Assembly (NCBI RefSeq): GCF_028875915.1
Contig: NZ_JAPEHW010000011.1
Span: forward strand, 1 to 64,000
Length of the DNA: 64,000 nucleotides
DNA from: Pseudoalteromonas sp. G4
Lineage (GTDB): Bacteria; Pseudomonadota; Gammaproteobacteria; Enterobacterales; Alteromonadaceae
Direction of reading: 5' to 3'
Within the stretch, counting starts at the first letter, position 1. Each line of letters starts with the position of its first letter. Shown here piece after piece: positions 10,305-19,477 of this stretch. Both the position numbers and the translations under genes were made by a program. Under the pieces are notes generated by a model, which was not told the origin of the DNA, made no database searches, and worked only from the letters and a program-made list of their open reading frames with translations.

Positions 10305-11051
10305 TTGTTGTTTAGAAATATTGCTCTGATCTTTTTCGGTTGTTTAACTTTTTCAACGGTTAGCTGTGAATTAACGATTCGCTATGAACGTTTTGGAGAG
10401 GTTGAAAGCTACGCTGAACATGCTGACTTACATGGCCTTGATGTCGACTTTGCTAAAACATTATTGGCCCAAACTGACTGTAGTTACCGCTTTATAGAGC
10501 TCCCTTGGGCAAGGGCATTAGGGGGCTTAAAAGCGGGTTTGATTGATTTGATGTTAAGTGTTTCAAAAACTACCAAGCGCGAAAAATACTATTATTTTTT
10601 AGGCCCGCAGAGAAAAGAAACGATCGTTTTGGCGATGAATCAAGGTAATGTTTATTCAATAAATTCACTTGAAGATTTACTCAATTTACCTGCTCCTGTA
10701 GCGGTTCATCGCGGTGCTTTTTATGGTGATGAATTTGAGAAAATTTTAACGCTATACCCTGAAAGGTTTATTACGGTAGTAGACAATAATACCAAGTTGG
10801 ATTTATTAGCCCGTAAAAAAATCAGCGGTTTTTTAGAGGAAAAGGGAAATTTAGCTTATCAAAAACAGGTTAACCCCAGTTTTTCGCATATCTATATTGA
10901 TGACTTTGTAGTGAATAGTACCGATGTGTTTTATGCATTTAGTAAACGCTCAATTAGCGAAACACAATTTCAACAATTTGAAAGCATTTTTAAAAGCAGT
11001 AGATACCAAAACGAACAGCGTAAAATTTTAGCAAAATACGGGTTAGAATAA
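10305..11051 (+). CDS. Periplasmic solute-binding-like protein (SBP_bac_3 type)
   Basis: The 248-residue product starts with a signal peptide (about 1-20, ending SCE-LTIRYE) and then resembles the amino-acid-type extracellular solute-binding family 3 (LHGLDVDFAKTLL, LPWARALGGLKAGLIDLMLSVSKTTKRE, LDLLARKKISGFLEEKGN). No ABC permease or ATPase lies nearby. Such lone proteins are common in Alteromonadales and may bind a ligand for sensing; function is unknown. TTG at 10305 is the likely start because the next in-frame starts would cut into the signal peptide. Confidence 0.7.
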   Translation: MLFRNIALIFFGCLTFSTVSCELTIRYERFGEVESYAEHADLHGLDVDFAKTLLAQTDCSYRFIELPWARALGGLKAGLIDLMLSVSKTTKREKYYYFLGPQRKETIVLAMNQGNVYSINSLEDLLNLPAPVAVHRGAFYGDEFEKILTLYPERFITVVDNNTKLDLLARKKISGFLEEKGNLAYQKQVNPSFSHIYIDDFVVNSTDVFYAFSKRSISETQFQQFESIFKSSRYQNEQRKILAKYGLE

Positions 11052-11113
11052 CCATCTTAGTTTGTGGTAAACTTGCCGCCTTAATTTTCAAATAACTATT
11101 TGCTAAACCGCTA

Positions 11114-12502
11114 ATGTCTGCTTCATCTTTAAATGCCCTCGAAAAACGCACCGCAGTGTCGCTTGCCAGTGTATTTGCTTTTCGCATGCTTGGCTTGTTT
11201 ATGCTTATGCCTGTTTTGGCGATTTATGGTACTGAATTGGAAGGCTTTTCGCCTTTATGGATTGGTATTGCAATTGGTGCTTATGGCTTAACGCAGGCAC
11301 TATTACAAATCCCTATGGGATGGTTATCTGATAAATTTGGTCGCAAACGTGTGATTGTTGCTGGCCTTATTATGTTTGCTATTGGCTCGGTAATTGCCGC
11401 AATGGCTGAATCTATTTATACCGTAACATTAGGCCGTGCATTACAGGGTATGGGCGCAATTGCTGCTGCAGTGCTGGCACTTGCTGCGGATCTAAGCCGT
11501 GATGAACAACGCCCTAAAGTAATGGCTGTAATAGGTATGTGTATTGGTTTAAGCTTTGCAGCAGCTATGTTATTAGGCCCAATGATCGCCGCTTCTTTTG
11601 GTGTAAGTGGTATATTCTGGCTAACTGCCATACTTGCTGTTATTGGTATTTTTATTGTTTTGACCATAGTGCCAACAGCCGTAAATCGTGCGCCAAAAGG
11701 TGATACATCTGCCTCTTTAAACGATATTAAAAACCTAGTGAAACACCCGCAATTAGTGCGTTTAAATATAGGTGTGATGCTGCTACATTTAACCCTCACA
11801 GCGGTATTTGTGGCGTTACCTGCAGAACTTATTAAAGATGGCTTAGCTGCAGAAATGCACTGGAAGCTCTACATACCGGTGTTATTGTTGGCATTTGTAT
11901 TTATGGTGCCGATGATGATCATTGCCATTAAAAAGCAAAAAGAAAAAATGGCCTTTTTAGCGTCAATTGCACTAATTGTTGCCAGCTTAATGAGCCTCAG
12001 TTTGTTTGGCTCAAGTGCCGTCACAATTGGTATTTGCATGTTACTCTATTTTATTGCATTCAACTTTTTAGAAGCCACAATGCCTGCGTTGGTTGCGCGC
12101 ATTTCTCCTGCAGGTCAGAAAGGGTCAGCAATGGGTGCGTTTAGTTCTACGCAGTTTCTAGGCGCCTTTTTAGGCGGAATAATCGGTGGTTATTTTGCAC
12201 AAGTGAGCGATGCTCAGACAGTATTTGCCGCGGCAACCTTGGTTGGGGTAATATGGTTTGCTATAGCGTGGGGAATGGAAGTACCACCTAAAAGTAAGTT
12301 GATAAGCTTACTCACTGAATTACAAGGTGATAAAGATAATTTTGACCCTGAAAAAGCAGCCGAAAAGCTAGCAAATGAGCTTGCTGACTTACCGGGTGTG
12401 TTAGAGACAACAGTAGTACTGGAAGAAAATCGTACTTACTTAAAAGTAAAAGAATCAGAATTCGATTTGCAGCAAGCAAAACTTGTTGCAGGAATAGTTT
12501 AA
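11114..12502 (+). CDS. yajR: MFS transporter, YajR type with C-terminal YAM-like domain
   Basis: Proton-coupled major facilitator transporter of 462 residues with about 12 membrane segments. The loop 2-3 motif GWLSDKFGRKRVIV (about 74-87) is the canonical MFS signature A. The soluble C-terminal tail (about 395-462: ELADLPGVLETTVVLEENRTYLKVKESEFDLQQA) fits the ferredoxin-like YAM domain that marks YajR. The substrate of YajR is not known. The setting between uvrA and ssb is conserved in related gammaproteobacteria. ssb follows after 16 bases with its own strong ribosome-binding site. Confidence 0.8.
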   Translation: MSASSLNALEKRTAVSLASVFAFRMLGLFMLMPVLAIYGTELEGFSPLWIGIAIGAYGLTQALLQIPMGWLSDKFGRKRVIVAGLIMFAIGSVIAAMAESIYTVTLGRALQGMGAIAAAVLALAADLSRDEQRPKVMAVIGMCIGLSFAAAMLLGPMIAASFGVSGIFWLTAILAVIGIFIVLTIVPTAVNRAPKGDTSASLNDIKNLVKHPQLVRLNIGVMLLHLTLTAVFVALPAELIKDGLAAEMHWKLYIPVLLLAFVFMVPMMIIAIKKQKEKMAFLASIALIVASLMSLSLFGSSAVTIGICMLLYFIAFNFLEATMPALVARISPAGQKGSAMGAFSSTQFLGAFLGGIIGGYFAQVSDAQTVFAAATLVGVIWFAIAWGMEVPPKSKLISLLTELQGDKDNFDPEKAAEKLANELADLPGVLETTVVLEENRTYLKVKESEFDLQQAKLVAGIV

Positions 12503-12518
12503 TTAAAGGAGACAGACC

Positions 12519-13190
12519 ATGGCTCGTGGTATTAACAAAGTGATCCTAGTTGGTAATTTAGGCCAGGATCCAGAAGTGAGATATATGCCAAACGGTAACG
12601 CAGTAGCAAATATCACACTTGCAACGTCTGACAGTTATAAAGATAAAAACACGGGTCAGTTAGTCGATAAAACCGAATGGCACCGAGTGGTGTTTTTTGG
12701 CAAGTTAGCTGAAGTAGTGGGTGAATATTGTCGTAAAGGCTCACAAATTTACGTTGAAGGTAAACTGCAAACGCGCAAGTGGCAAGATCAGCAAGGTCAA
12801 GATAAGTACACAACTGAAATTGTTGTGGATGGCTTTACAGGTCAAATGCAAATGCTTGGTGGTCGTGGTGAAAATGCTGGCAATAATGCTGGTGGTGGTT
12901 TCCAACCGCAGAATCAACAGCAATCAGGTTTTGCTCCTCAGCAATCACAAGGTTTTAACCAAGGCGGTCAACAGCAACAAGGTGGCTTTAACCAGCAACC
13001 TGCACAGCAGCAATCAGCGCCAGCACAACAGTCTGGCGGTTTTGCACCACAGCAAGGTGGTCAACAATCTGGTGGTTTTGCGCCACAGCAGCAATCAGGC
13101 GGCTTTGCACCTAAGCAAAATGCACCACAAGGCGGCGCATCAAACCCAATGGAACCACCAATTGATTTTGATGATGATATTCCTTTCTAA
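12519..13190 (+). CDS. ssb: Single-stranded DNA-binding protein
   Basis: SSB of 223 residues that coats single-stranded DNA during replication and repair. The OB-fold occupies about residues 1-110 ([56 protein letters not shown]). A long disordered linker (about 113-205) is unusually rich in Q and G, with repeated GFAPQQ units. The tail is the acidic tip DFDDDIPF that recruits partner proteins. AAGGAGA precedes the ATG. A strong terminator follows. Confidence 0.97.
   Translation: MARGINKVILVGNLGQDPEVRYMPNGNAVANITLATSDSYKDKNTGQLVDKTEWHRVVFFGKLAEVVGEYCRKGSQIYVEGKLQTRKWQDQQGQDKYTTEIVVDGFTGQMQMLGGRGENAGNNAGGGFQPQNQQQSGFAPQQSQGFNQGGQQQQGGFNQQPAQQQSAPAQQSGGFAPQQGGQQSGGFAPQQQSGGFAPKQNAPQGGASNPMEPPIDFDDDIPF
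12895..13125 (+). repeat. Low-complexity Q/G-rich coding repeats in the SSB linker
   Basis: The ssb linker region contains imperfect tandem units encoding S-G-G-F-A-P-Q-Q and related G-F-N-Q forms, about five GFAP copies. The repetitive DNA also opens a spurious 158-codon frame (12721-13197) that is not a gene. Confidence 0.7.
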
Positions 13191-13208
13191 TCACTAAGAT
13201 TAGTTAAT

Positions 13209-13238
13209 AAAAAAACCAGCATTTGCTGGTTTTTTTAT
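13209..13238. terminator. Intrinsic terminator after ssb
   Basis: The stem AAAACCAGCA/TGCTGGTTTT is flanked by an A tract and a T tract (13231-13236), so it can act in both directions between ssb and the convergent HopJ-like gene. Confidence 0.85.
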
Positions 13239-13242
13239 GCGG

Positions 13243-13587
13243 TTATTTTACTTCAAGCGCATTTTTAGCGAAGTTCACACCCGCCCAACCTGTTTTTATA
13301 AAGTTGCGAATATTTTGGTGATCGTCACCATTTGGGTGTTGTAACACATCAACTCGGTAGTAATCACCGAAGCAGTGAAGGGTTTGCTCTTCAGTTAGGT
13401 TATTTAGCTTTGCAAAGCTGAAAATTTTGCAGCTACCCGCATTTTCACCCGCATTATTGGTGAGCTCGCCATTAGTAAATGTTTGAGGCGTATAGCTGTA
13501 TTGGCTTTCAATAACTGCCATTACTTGTTGAAATGTAACGCTTTCAGGTGATGTGTTTAATTGCTCAAGTAAAGTTTCTAAAGTCAT
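13243..13587 (-). CDS. HopJ type III effector-like small protein
   Basis: The 114-residue protein (from the ATG at 13587, MTLETLLEQL) matches the HopJ family: FQQVMAVIESQYSYTPQTFTNGELTNNAGENAGSCKIFSFA and FGDYYRVDVLQHPNGDDHQNIRNF. The family is named after a Pseudomonas type III effector, but most members, as here, occur in free-living bacteria without a secretion system nearby. The real role is unknown. A start 10 codons further upstream is possible but adds unaligned residues. Confidence 0.75.
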   Translation of the reverse strand: MTLETLLEQLNTSPESVTFQQVMAVIESQYSYTPQTFTNGELTNNAGENAGSCKIFSFAKLNNLTEEQTLHCFGDYYRVDVLQHPNGDDHQNIRNFIKTGWAGVNFAKNALEVK

Positions 13588-13728
13588 AATGCTTAACTTA
13601 AAAAATAAAAACATCACTATGCAGTTTATTGTGAATTAGGTGAAATAGTTTTTAGCTATTTGATATTTTGCTGTTTTTATTGGCTTAGGTTACCCTTGGT
13701 GGTCTAACCAGTCATATTGGAGAGTGAA

Positions 13729-14217
13729 ATGGCTAATAAATTAAGCAAACTTGTTAGTAAAGTTTATAAATTACCAAAATCAACCCATGAGTTTTTACTC
13801 ACAAAGCTATTTACCAGTCAGGTAAAGTTTGCTGCAACTGCAAAGTTAAAAGTGAATAAGATTAGCAACCAGCAAGTGGTTGTAACACTCGCAAATAAAA
13901 AGCGTGTGCAAAATCATATCGGAGGTATTCATGCTGTTGGTGCCGGGTTAGCAGCAGAGTCTGCCTCAGGTATCGTGTTTGGTATGAATGTGCCTGATAG
14001 CCATTTACCGTTACTTAAATCAATGACACTTGAGTACAACAAGCGCATGCAAGGTGACATTACTGCAACTGCATCATTGAGTGAACAAGACATTGCGTTA
14101 ATTACTAGTCAAGAAAAAGGCGATTTAGTTGTACCTGTTACGCTCTCAGATGAAAGTGGCGATAGCCCAATTAGCTGTGAAATGCGTTGGGCTTGGGTTG
14201 CCAAAAAGCGCCATTAG
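13729..14217 (+). CDS. DUF4442 domain protein, hotdog-fold thioesterase-like
   Basis: The 162-residue product resembles DUF4442 proteins, which have a hotdog fold related to PaaI thioesterases. The stretch KRVQNHIGGIHAVGAGLAAESASGIVFGMNVPD contains the N-H-x-G-x-x-H core seen in that superfamily. Activity is unproven. The start is ATG 13729 because GGAG lies seven bases upstream; a TTG four codons earlier is less likely. It overlaps the convergent GGDEF/EAL gene by four bases. Confidence 0.75.
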   Translation: MANKLSKLVSKVYKLPKSTHEFLLTKLFTSQVKFAATAKLKVNKISNQQVVVTLANKKRVQNHIGGIHAVGAGLAAESASGIVFGMNVPDSHLPLLKSMTLEYNKRMQGDITATASLSEQDIALITSQEKGDLVVPVTLSDESGDSPISCEMRWAWVAKKRH

Positions 14218-16538
14218 CAAGCCTTTTGAGTAACTTCTTGAGTTGCCAAAAAAGCTTTTAACGCATTTATCTCCATTGGTTTGGCATGCAGATACCCTTG
14301 TTCAATATCAATACCGAGCGCTCGCACTATGTTGTGTTGAGCGTCGATTTCTACACCTTCTGCCACGGTAAGAATGTTGTGGCATTTCGCAATAGATACA
14401 ATTTGGTGAAGTAGCGCTGCATCTTGATCTTTTTCATGGATATGAGTAATAAAGCTACGGTCAATTTTCAGCTCATGGATCGGGTAATCGCGTATTTGTG
14501 ATAGCGATGAATAACCTGTACCAAAGTCATCGAGCGAAATTAGAAAACCATATGCCATCAGTTTATCGAATAACCCTTGCACAGCTGCTTTGTCTTCAAT
14601 AAAAATCGATTCTGTTACTTCTAAAATGATGCATTTAGGTGAAATTTGATAATGCTCAACATGGCGCTTTAGTATTTCGAACAACGGCGTATACATTAAC
14701 TGATAAGCTGAAACATTGATTGATAAGCTAATTTCAGTGAATTTTAGGTGCTTGGCATAATCATGTAGTGCCTGCTGAATAACAAACTCACCAATTTCTG
14801 CAATCAGCCCAGTTTCTTCTGCAATTGGAATAAATTTATCGGGTGGCACAAACCCTAACTTTTTATTTTGCCAACGCAGTAGCACCTCTAACCCTTTAAC
14901 GGCGCTTTGCTCGGTGCAAATTTGCGGTTGGTAAGTTAAATAGAGCTCTTTATTTTGAATTGCACTTTTTAGTTCGGTTTCAATATCAACACGATAATGC
15001 AGCTGTTCAGCCAGCCCTTTATCAAAAAAGCAGTAACGGTTTTTCAATTTCTTTGCTTCGAACATAGCAATTTCGGCATAAATTTCAGCTGTCTGTGGTT
15101 CAATAATTTCGTCAGCATGGTAAATACCAATACTGGCACTTATCGATAGCTTTAAGTTATCGAGAATCATGGTCACACTTATTGCTGAAAGAATATTGCT
15201 TGCGAGAGAGGCGCTTTTTGTACGATCTGTTGATTGTAAAATAATGAAAAACTCGTCACCGCCAGTACGAACAGCTAATGCATCTGAGCCACAACAGTGT
15301 GATATGCGATCTGCAACCAATTGCAGCGTTTTATCACCAGTATGGCGGCCAAAGCGATCATTAATATGTTTAAAGTTATCTAAATCAACGCACATTAAGG
15401 TGTATTTGCCTTGATTAAAGGCTTGGTCATTAACGAGAGTGTTATCAAAGAAATAACGATTGGCTAGTTTGGTTAATTGATCGAAGTTCGCTTGCTGATA
15501 CAGCTTATTTTTATAAACCTTATCTAAGCGATATAAATGGCGGGTGATGAAAAAACTGATCGCAATCGCTAACGTGCAAAAAGTACTTACCCAAGCCGCA
15601 AAATTACTTACTTCACTGTAAATTGCTTTAAGCGGTAACCTAACCGCCACAAAGGTATTAAATGCATTGTTGTAAGAAATACCAACGCGTACGTGGGGGA
15701 TCCCTAAAGTTCGGTTTGTATAAATTGAAATACCATCGCTTTGTTTATAGCGGTCAACAGTTCGGCCAGTAATCTTTTTTACGCTTTGATTTACATAATC
15801 GACAAATTTAGCTGGCATTTGTTGGCCATAAAGATGGGGTTTATTGCCATGCAATGATTTCGGTGATGTATGGAATAAGCTCCAGTATTGATTTGGCATC
15901 GCGGATTTTTGCGTAACAAGTATTTCCATATCGCGATCTAAAATATCGTAACGCCATGGATTGTGCTGCGAATTTAAATCAACCTCAATGGAAATTAAAA
16001 TAGGATGTTGGCTGTTTTTAAGTTGTGTTAAGTAACTTATCGGTAGCCTTAGCGTATTATCTTCTGCAACAGCATAAGGCACGCTAATTAATAACTGGTT
16101 TGTTCTTAGGGTTTGTTTTAATCCCAACTCTGAAATGTTTTTCGGTGTTTTTACAACAGCTTTTTGATTATTTAATAAAGGCGTTAACTGTTGTTTATCA
16201 TCGAGCAAGAAAAATTGTGTAGTTAGATAATATGGAAAGTGGCTGAAAGTAACCTTGTTAACGTTTTTTACATGCTCAACAGTGATGTTTTCAGGTATTT
16301 CAGAAAGTAAGCGCTCTGCCATAGTAAAGACAACAAGATGCTGTTCTAGTTGGGTAACAGAAGTGGACATGATGAATTCGGAATGCGCTTTTATTTTTTC
16401 ATCAACTTTTGCCATATGATTTTGGTAATGCATAGCAATTAGCGTTGAAGCAAGCACAAATAAGAGGGCAACAATAATAATAAATAAACGCCCGAGAAAA
16501 GAGCGGTAAAAGTGCTTTATTTCAGACAAGTCATACAT
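14214..16538 (-). CDS. GGDEF-EAL membrane protein (cyclic-di-GMP turnover)
   Basis: The 774-residue inner-membrane protein has one membrane segment near 14-35 and another near 300-325, flanking a periplasmic sensor region of about 265 residues. The GGDEF domain (about 345-500) keeps RTGGDEFF, so cyclase activity is possible. The EAL domain (about 515-765) reads EVLLRW instead of EALLRW. The key residues are kept (NVSAYQL, ILEVTE, LDDFGTGYSSL, LKIDRSF, VAEGVE, EQGY), so phosphodiesterase activity is likely. It would tune cyclic-di-GMP, and so attachment and motility, in response to a periplasmic signal. Confidence 0.9.
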   Translation of the reverse strand: MYDLSEIKHFYRSFLGRLFIIIVALLFVLASTLIAMHYQNHMAKVDEKIKAHSEFIMSTSVTQLEQHLVVFTMAERLLSEIPENITVEHVKNVNKVTFSHFPYYLTTQFFLLDDKQQLTPLLNNQKAVVKTPKNISELGLKQTLRTNQLLISVPYAVAEDNTLRLPISYLTQLKNSQHPILISIEVDLNSQHNPWRYDILDRDMEILVTQKSAMPNQYWSLFHTSPKSLHGNKPHLYGQQMPAKFVDYVNQSVKKITGRTVDRYKQSDGISIYTNRTLGIPHVRVGISYNNAFNTFVAVRLPLKAIYSEVSNFAAWVSTFCTLAIAISFFITRHLYRLDKVYKNKLYQQANFDQLTKLANRYFFDNTLVNDQAFNQGKYTLMCVDLDNFKHINDRFGRHTGDKTLQLVADRISHCCGSDALAVRTGGDEFFIILQSTDRTKSASLASNILSAISVTMILDNLKLSISASIGIYHADEIIEPQTAEIYAEIAMFEAKKLKNRYCFFDKGLAEQLHYRVDIETELKSAIQNKELYLTYQPQICTEQSAVKGLEVLLRWQNKKLGFVPPDKFIPIAEETGLIAEIGEFVIQQALHDYAKHLKFTEISLSINVSAYQLMYTPLFEILKRHVEHYQISPKCIILEVTESIFIEDKAAVQGLFDKLMAYGFLISLDDFGTGYSSLSQIRDYPIHELKIDRSFITHIHEKDQDAALLHQIVSIAKCHNILTVAEGVEIDAQHNIVRALGIDIEQGYLHAKPMEINALKAFLATQEVTQKAC

Positions 16539-16687
16539 AAATTATTAAAAACATTCCGTTGCCTCACTCCTAAGTTGCATAAGTTAAAGATGGGTAGTTT
16601 ATCAATATCTGGCTTATAAACTCTGTTTCAAATCAAAAGATCAGAACTGATAACCGTAAATGGTGCTAAAACCAATCAATTTCACAA

Positions 16688-17575
16688 CTAATTTTTCGCT
16701 TTTATTAGTTTTTGAATTGCTAAACCACAAATAATAAAGCCAAGACCAACAACAGTGGCAGGATGAATTGCTTCACCTAAAAAAGTATAGATAAAAATGA
16801 GTGATAAAAACGGCGAAATAAAGATTAAATTACTAACACTTGCGGTATTTTCAGCCTTTTTCATTGCCATTAACCACAGCACAAATGTAATCCCCATTTC
16901 GAATAACCCAACATAAGCCGCTGCGAGCCATGCTTTACCAGTAGGAATTTGCCAAGCATTTTGCCAAGTCAACACAAAGGCAATAAAGGGTAAGCCAATA
17001 GAGAAACAGATAAATAAGCTAATTACTGGTTTATCAGTATTCTTGGTGCTAAAAATCCAATACAGAGCCCAAAGCAGTGTTGATAATAAAGCAAGTCCAA
17101 CACCCAGTGGGCTTTCAAAGCTTAGCTCAGTAAATTGCCCTTTTGTACTAATAATCAGCACACCTAAATAGGCAAAAAGTAATGCGGCAATATCGGTTTT
17201 TCGAAGGCGTTGCCCAAGCATAGGTACCGCTAGCAGGCTTAATGCAATTGCCCAAGTGTAATTAAGCGCTTGCGCTTGTTGTGCAGGAAGCAAGTCATAC
17301 GCTTTAAATAAAATGAGGTAATACAAAAAAGGGTTGAGCACACCAAGCTTTAAATAAAGCAATGGTTTACCCAAAAATGCTGTTTTTACATGTTTATAAT
17401 CACCATTTACAAGCAAAAAAACAGCCAAAAACAACCAACTAAATGCCGAGGCATAAAACACTAACTGAAGAGGTGTAAGCTGCATTAATGCGAGTTTAAA
17501 TGCAGTAGCAACAGTCGACCATAAAAAGACGGCCGATAAGGCATAGAAAATAGCGTGTTTTTGGTTTTTTACCAT
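16688..17575 (-). CDS. EamA family (DMT) permease
   Basis: Drug/metabolite transporter superfamily permease of 295 residues with about ten membrane segments in two EamA repeats (about 5-140 and 150-290). Features include YALSAVFLWSTVATAFK at the start and FISPFLSLIFIYTFLGEAIHPATVVGLGFIICG at the end of the second repeat. The substrate is not predictable; family members export amino acids or other metabolites. It is monocistronic, in the opposite direction to the downstream copper genes. Confidence 0.85.
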   Translation of the reverse strand: MVKNQKHAIFYALSAVFLWSTVATAFKLALMQLTPLQLVFYASAFSWLFLAVFLLVNGDYKHVKTAFLGKPLLYLKLGVLNPFLYYLILFKAYDLLPAQQAQALNYTWAIALSLLAVPMLGQRLRKTDIAALLFAYLGVLIISTKGQFTELSFESPLGVGLALLSTLLWALYWIFSTKNTDKPVISLFICFSIGLPFIAFVLTWQNAWQIPTGKAWLAAAYVGLFEMGITFVLWLMAMKKAENTASVSNLIFISPFLSLIFIYTFLGEAIHPATVVGLGFIICGLAIQKLIKAKN

Positions 17576-17825
17576 GTGCGTAGTAAGTTAGGTATTAAGA
17601 TGAAAATATTATCTGTATATTTTATAACAAGTTGAATGCAAAGTTGGTTAAATATGCTGATCTATATGGTTATCAATATGTAAAAAAATAGCATTTTAGT
17701 ATTTAAATGAATTTATTAATATAAAGAGCTTACAGAGTGCTTTTTTATCTACGAACCAGAACTAACCTTATGCTCAAAGCTTAGGTCTAGCTAAGTTTTA
17801 TACAATCACGTATACTTTTTACGTT
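17576..17825. other. AT-rich intergenic region upstream of the copper-efflux genes
   Basis: This 250-bp divergent spacer should hold promoters for the EamA gene and the metal operon. The only structure I see is CTTAG-GTCTAG-CTAAG (17780-17795), a five-base inverted repeat about 30-45 bp upstream of the first operon gene. A clear CueR-type or CusR-type box is not visible. Confidence 0.35.
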
Positions 17826-18170
17826 ATGCGAATTTTATATTTAATGCTTATATTCAGTATTTTTCTAAATCCACTTGCAGCAAATAGTATGCAAGGGGAG
17901 GAAATGTCGTGCGCTGAAATGCATCAAGTAGAAAAAAGCATGGAAAGTTCAAATCACAGTTGTTGTGATGACAGTCAAATGCAGCAAGAAATGGCTAAGC
18001 ATGATTGTGAAACCTGTAATGATTGCAGCGCAAAATGCCATACCTCATGCTGTGTCTTTTCGGCATTCGCCTTTTCTGAGCCAATAGCAAAAGAGCTCGC
18101 GTATCTCACCATTGGGCTTTCAAACTACCCAACACCACTGCAAGTTAGCATTATACCGCCAATAGCTTAA
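17826..18170 (+). CDS. Secreted Cys/Met/His-rich small protein, putative copper binding
   Basis: The 114-residue protein has a signal peptide (about 1-19, ending LAANS). A metal-ligand-rich middle follows (about 20-80): clustered Cys and Met with scattered His, including SCCDD, HDCETCNDCSAKCHTSCC. The C-terminal third is more hydrophobic. I know no named family. It lies 68 bases upstream of a CusB-type adaptor on the same strand, which points to periplasmic metal, probably copper, binding or sensing. Function is inferred from composition and neighbours only. Confidence 0.65.
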   Translation: MRILYLMLIFSIFLNPLAANSMQGEEMSCAEMHQVEKSMESSNHSCCDDSQMQQEMAKHDCETCNDCSAKCHTSCCVFSAFAFSEPIAKELAYLTIGLSNYPTPLQVSIIPPIA

Positions 18171-18238
18171 TTCAATATTTTAAGTCGTATTTGCCAACGT
18201 CAAATACACCTTATTTATTTGAATTGAGAACTAAATCT

Positions 18239-19468
18239 ATGAAAAATTTATTAATTATTTGCTTAGCGCTTTTTGCAAGCCTGAGTTTTGCAAATGTGTC
18301 ATCGCCTGATCTGGTAAATGAATTGACACAATCACCCGCTAAAAGCACCAAGTTTGTCTGTCCAATGCACAGCCATATTGTTAAAGACCACCCAGGAAAA
18401 TGCCCAATTTGTGGTATGGACTTAGTGGAACTTTCGGCACCTGAAAGTAGTGAAGAAGTGGCGATTTCAGTGTCAGGGCATACTCAGCAGAGCATGGCGT
18501 TAACCAAAGCACCGGTTGAGCGCTCTACGTTGTGGCGTTTTATTGAAACTTTTGGCAAGGTTGAATATGACGAAAATGGCCTAACCCATATTCACCCAAG
18601 AGCAACGGGCTGGGTTGAAAACCTACAAGTTAAAACTTTGGGCGCACGCGTAAAAAAAGGTGAGTTACTTTATGAAATTTATGCGCCTGAATTAATTGTT
18701 GCCCAAGACGATTATTTATCCCTGCTTAAAACAAATCCAACGAATAAAGGCTTGAAAGAACGTGGCCGCACACGTTTACGTTTATTAGGTATGTCTGAAA
18801 AACTAATCGACCAAATTGAGAAAACTAAAGAGTCACTGTTTCGCGTGCCTTACTATGCACCTCATGATGCGATTGTGTCTGAGTTGGGCATTCGTGAAGG
18901 TATGTATGTGCAGCCAGTAGTAAAGCTAATGACCTTGGCGGATCTTTCACAGGTGTGGGTGTTAGCCGATGTGTTTGAGCATCAAATTGATTGGGTGGAG
19001 AATGGTAAGTGGGTTGAGTTTGACCTACCTGCGATTGGTGTTTATGCCATTGAAGGTAAGATTGAATATATCTATCCAGCGCTTGATCCTAAAACCCGTA
19101 CATTAAAGGTTAGGTTGTCTTTAAATAATGAAAACGGTTCATTTAAGCCAGATATGCTAGCGAATGTACGTATTTATGGTGGGCCGAAAGAAGATGTACT
19201 TAATATCCCTGTTGAAGCGCTTATTCGAACTGGCAAGCAAAATCGTGTAGTGGTAGAGCAACACGATGGCACCTTTGTCTCTCGCGAAGTGATGGTGGGT
19301 ATGATCACCCAAGGCCGCGCTGAAATTATGCAAGGGCTAGCACAAGGTGAACAAGTGGTAACTTCTGGCCAATTCTTAATAGATAGCGAATCGAATATTC
19401 GCTCAGCTATTTTGAAAATGAGCCAAGATGGCAAACCAGACAAAGCAATGCAGTCGCATCAACACTAG
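18239..19468 (+). CDS. cusB: CusB-type RND periplasmic adaptor with heavy-metal-binding domain
   Basis: Membrane-fusion subunit of a heavy-metal RND efflux pump, 409 residues from ATG 18239. A signal peptide (about 1-18, ending LSFA) is followed by a small heavy-metal-binding domain (about 39-63) with CPMHSHIVKDHPGKCPICGMD. The adaptor core shows the lipoyl/barrel features typical of CusB (THIHPRATGWVENLQV, GVYAIEGKIEYIYPALDPKTRTLKVRL, LNIPVEALIRTG). The cusA-like gene follows nine bases after the stop. Cu(I)/Ag(I) is the likely substrate. No outer-membrane channel gene lies in this cluster. Confidence 0.9.
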   Translation: MKNLLIICLALFASLSFANVSSPDLVNELTQSPAKSTKFVCPMHSHIVKDHPGKCPICGMDLVELSAPESSEEVAISVSGHTQQSMALTKAPVERSTLWRFIETFGKVEYDENGLTHIHPRATGWVENLQVKTLGARVKKGELLYEIYAPELIVAQDDYLSLLKTNPTNKGLKERGRTRLRLLGMSEKLIDQIEKTKESLFRVPYYAPHDAIVSELGIREGMYVQPVVKLMTLADLSQVWVLADVFEHQIDWVENGKWVEFDLPAIGVYAIEGKIEYIYPALDPKTRTLKVRLSLNNENGSFKPDMLANVRIYGGPKEDVLNIPVEALIRTGKQNRVVVEQHDGTFVSREVMVGMITQGRAEIMQGLAQGEQVVTSGQFLIDSESNIRSAILKMSQDGKPDKAMQSHQH

Positions 19469-19477
19469 GAGGCGATT

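Noticed and set aside
12721-13197. A 158-codon forward frame overlapping ssb
   Set aside because: It is the out-of-frame reading of the Gln/Gly repeats of ssb and has low-complexity S/H/N composition; the ssb frame has clear homology.
17765-17786. ACCTT...AGGT element as a CueR-type copper box
   Set aside because: Only the outer four bases are symmetric and no matching -35/-10 pair with a long MerR spacer is clear.
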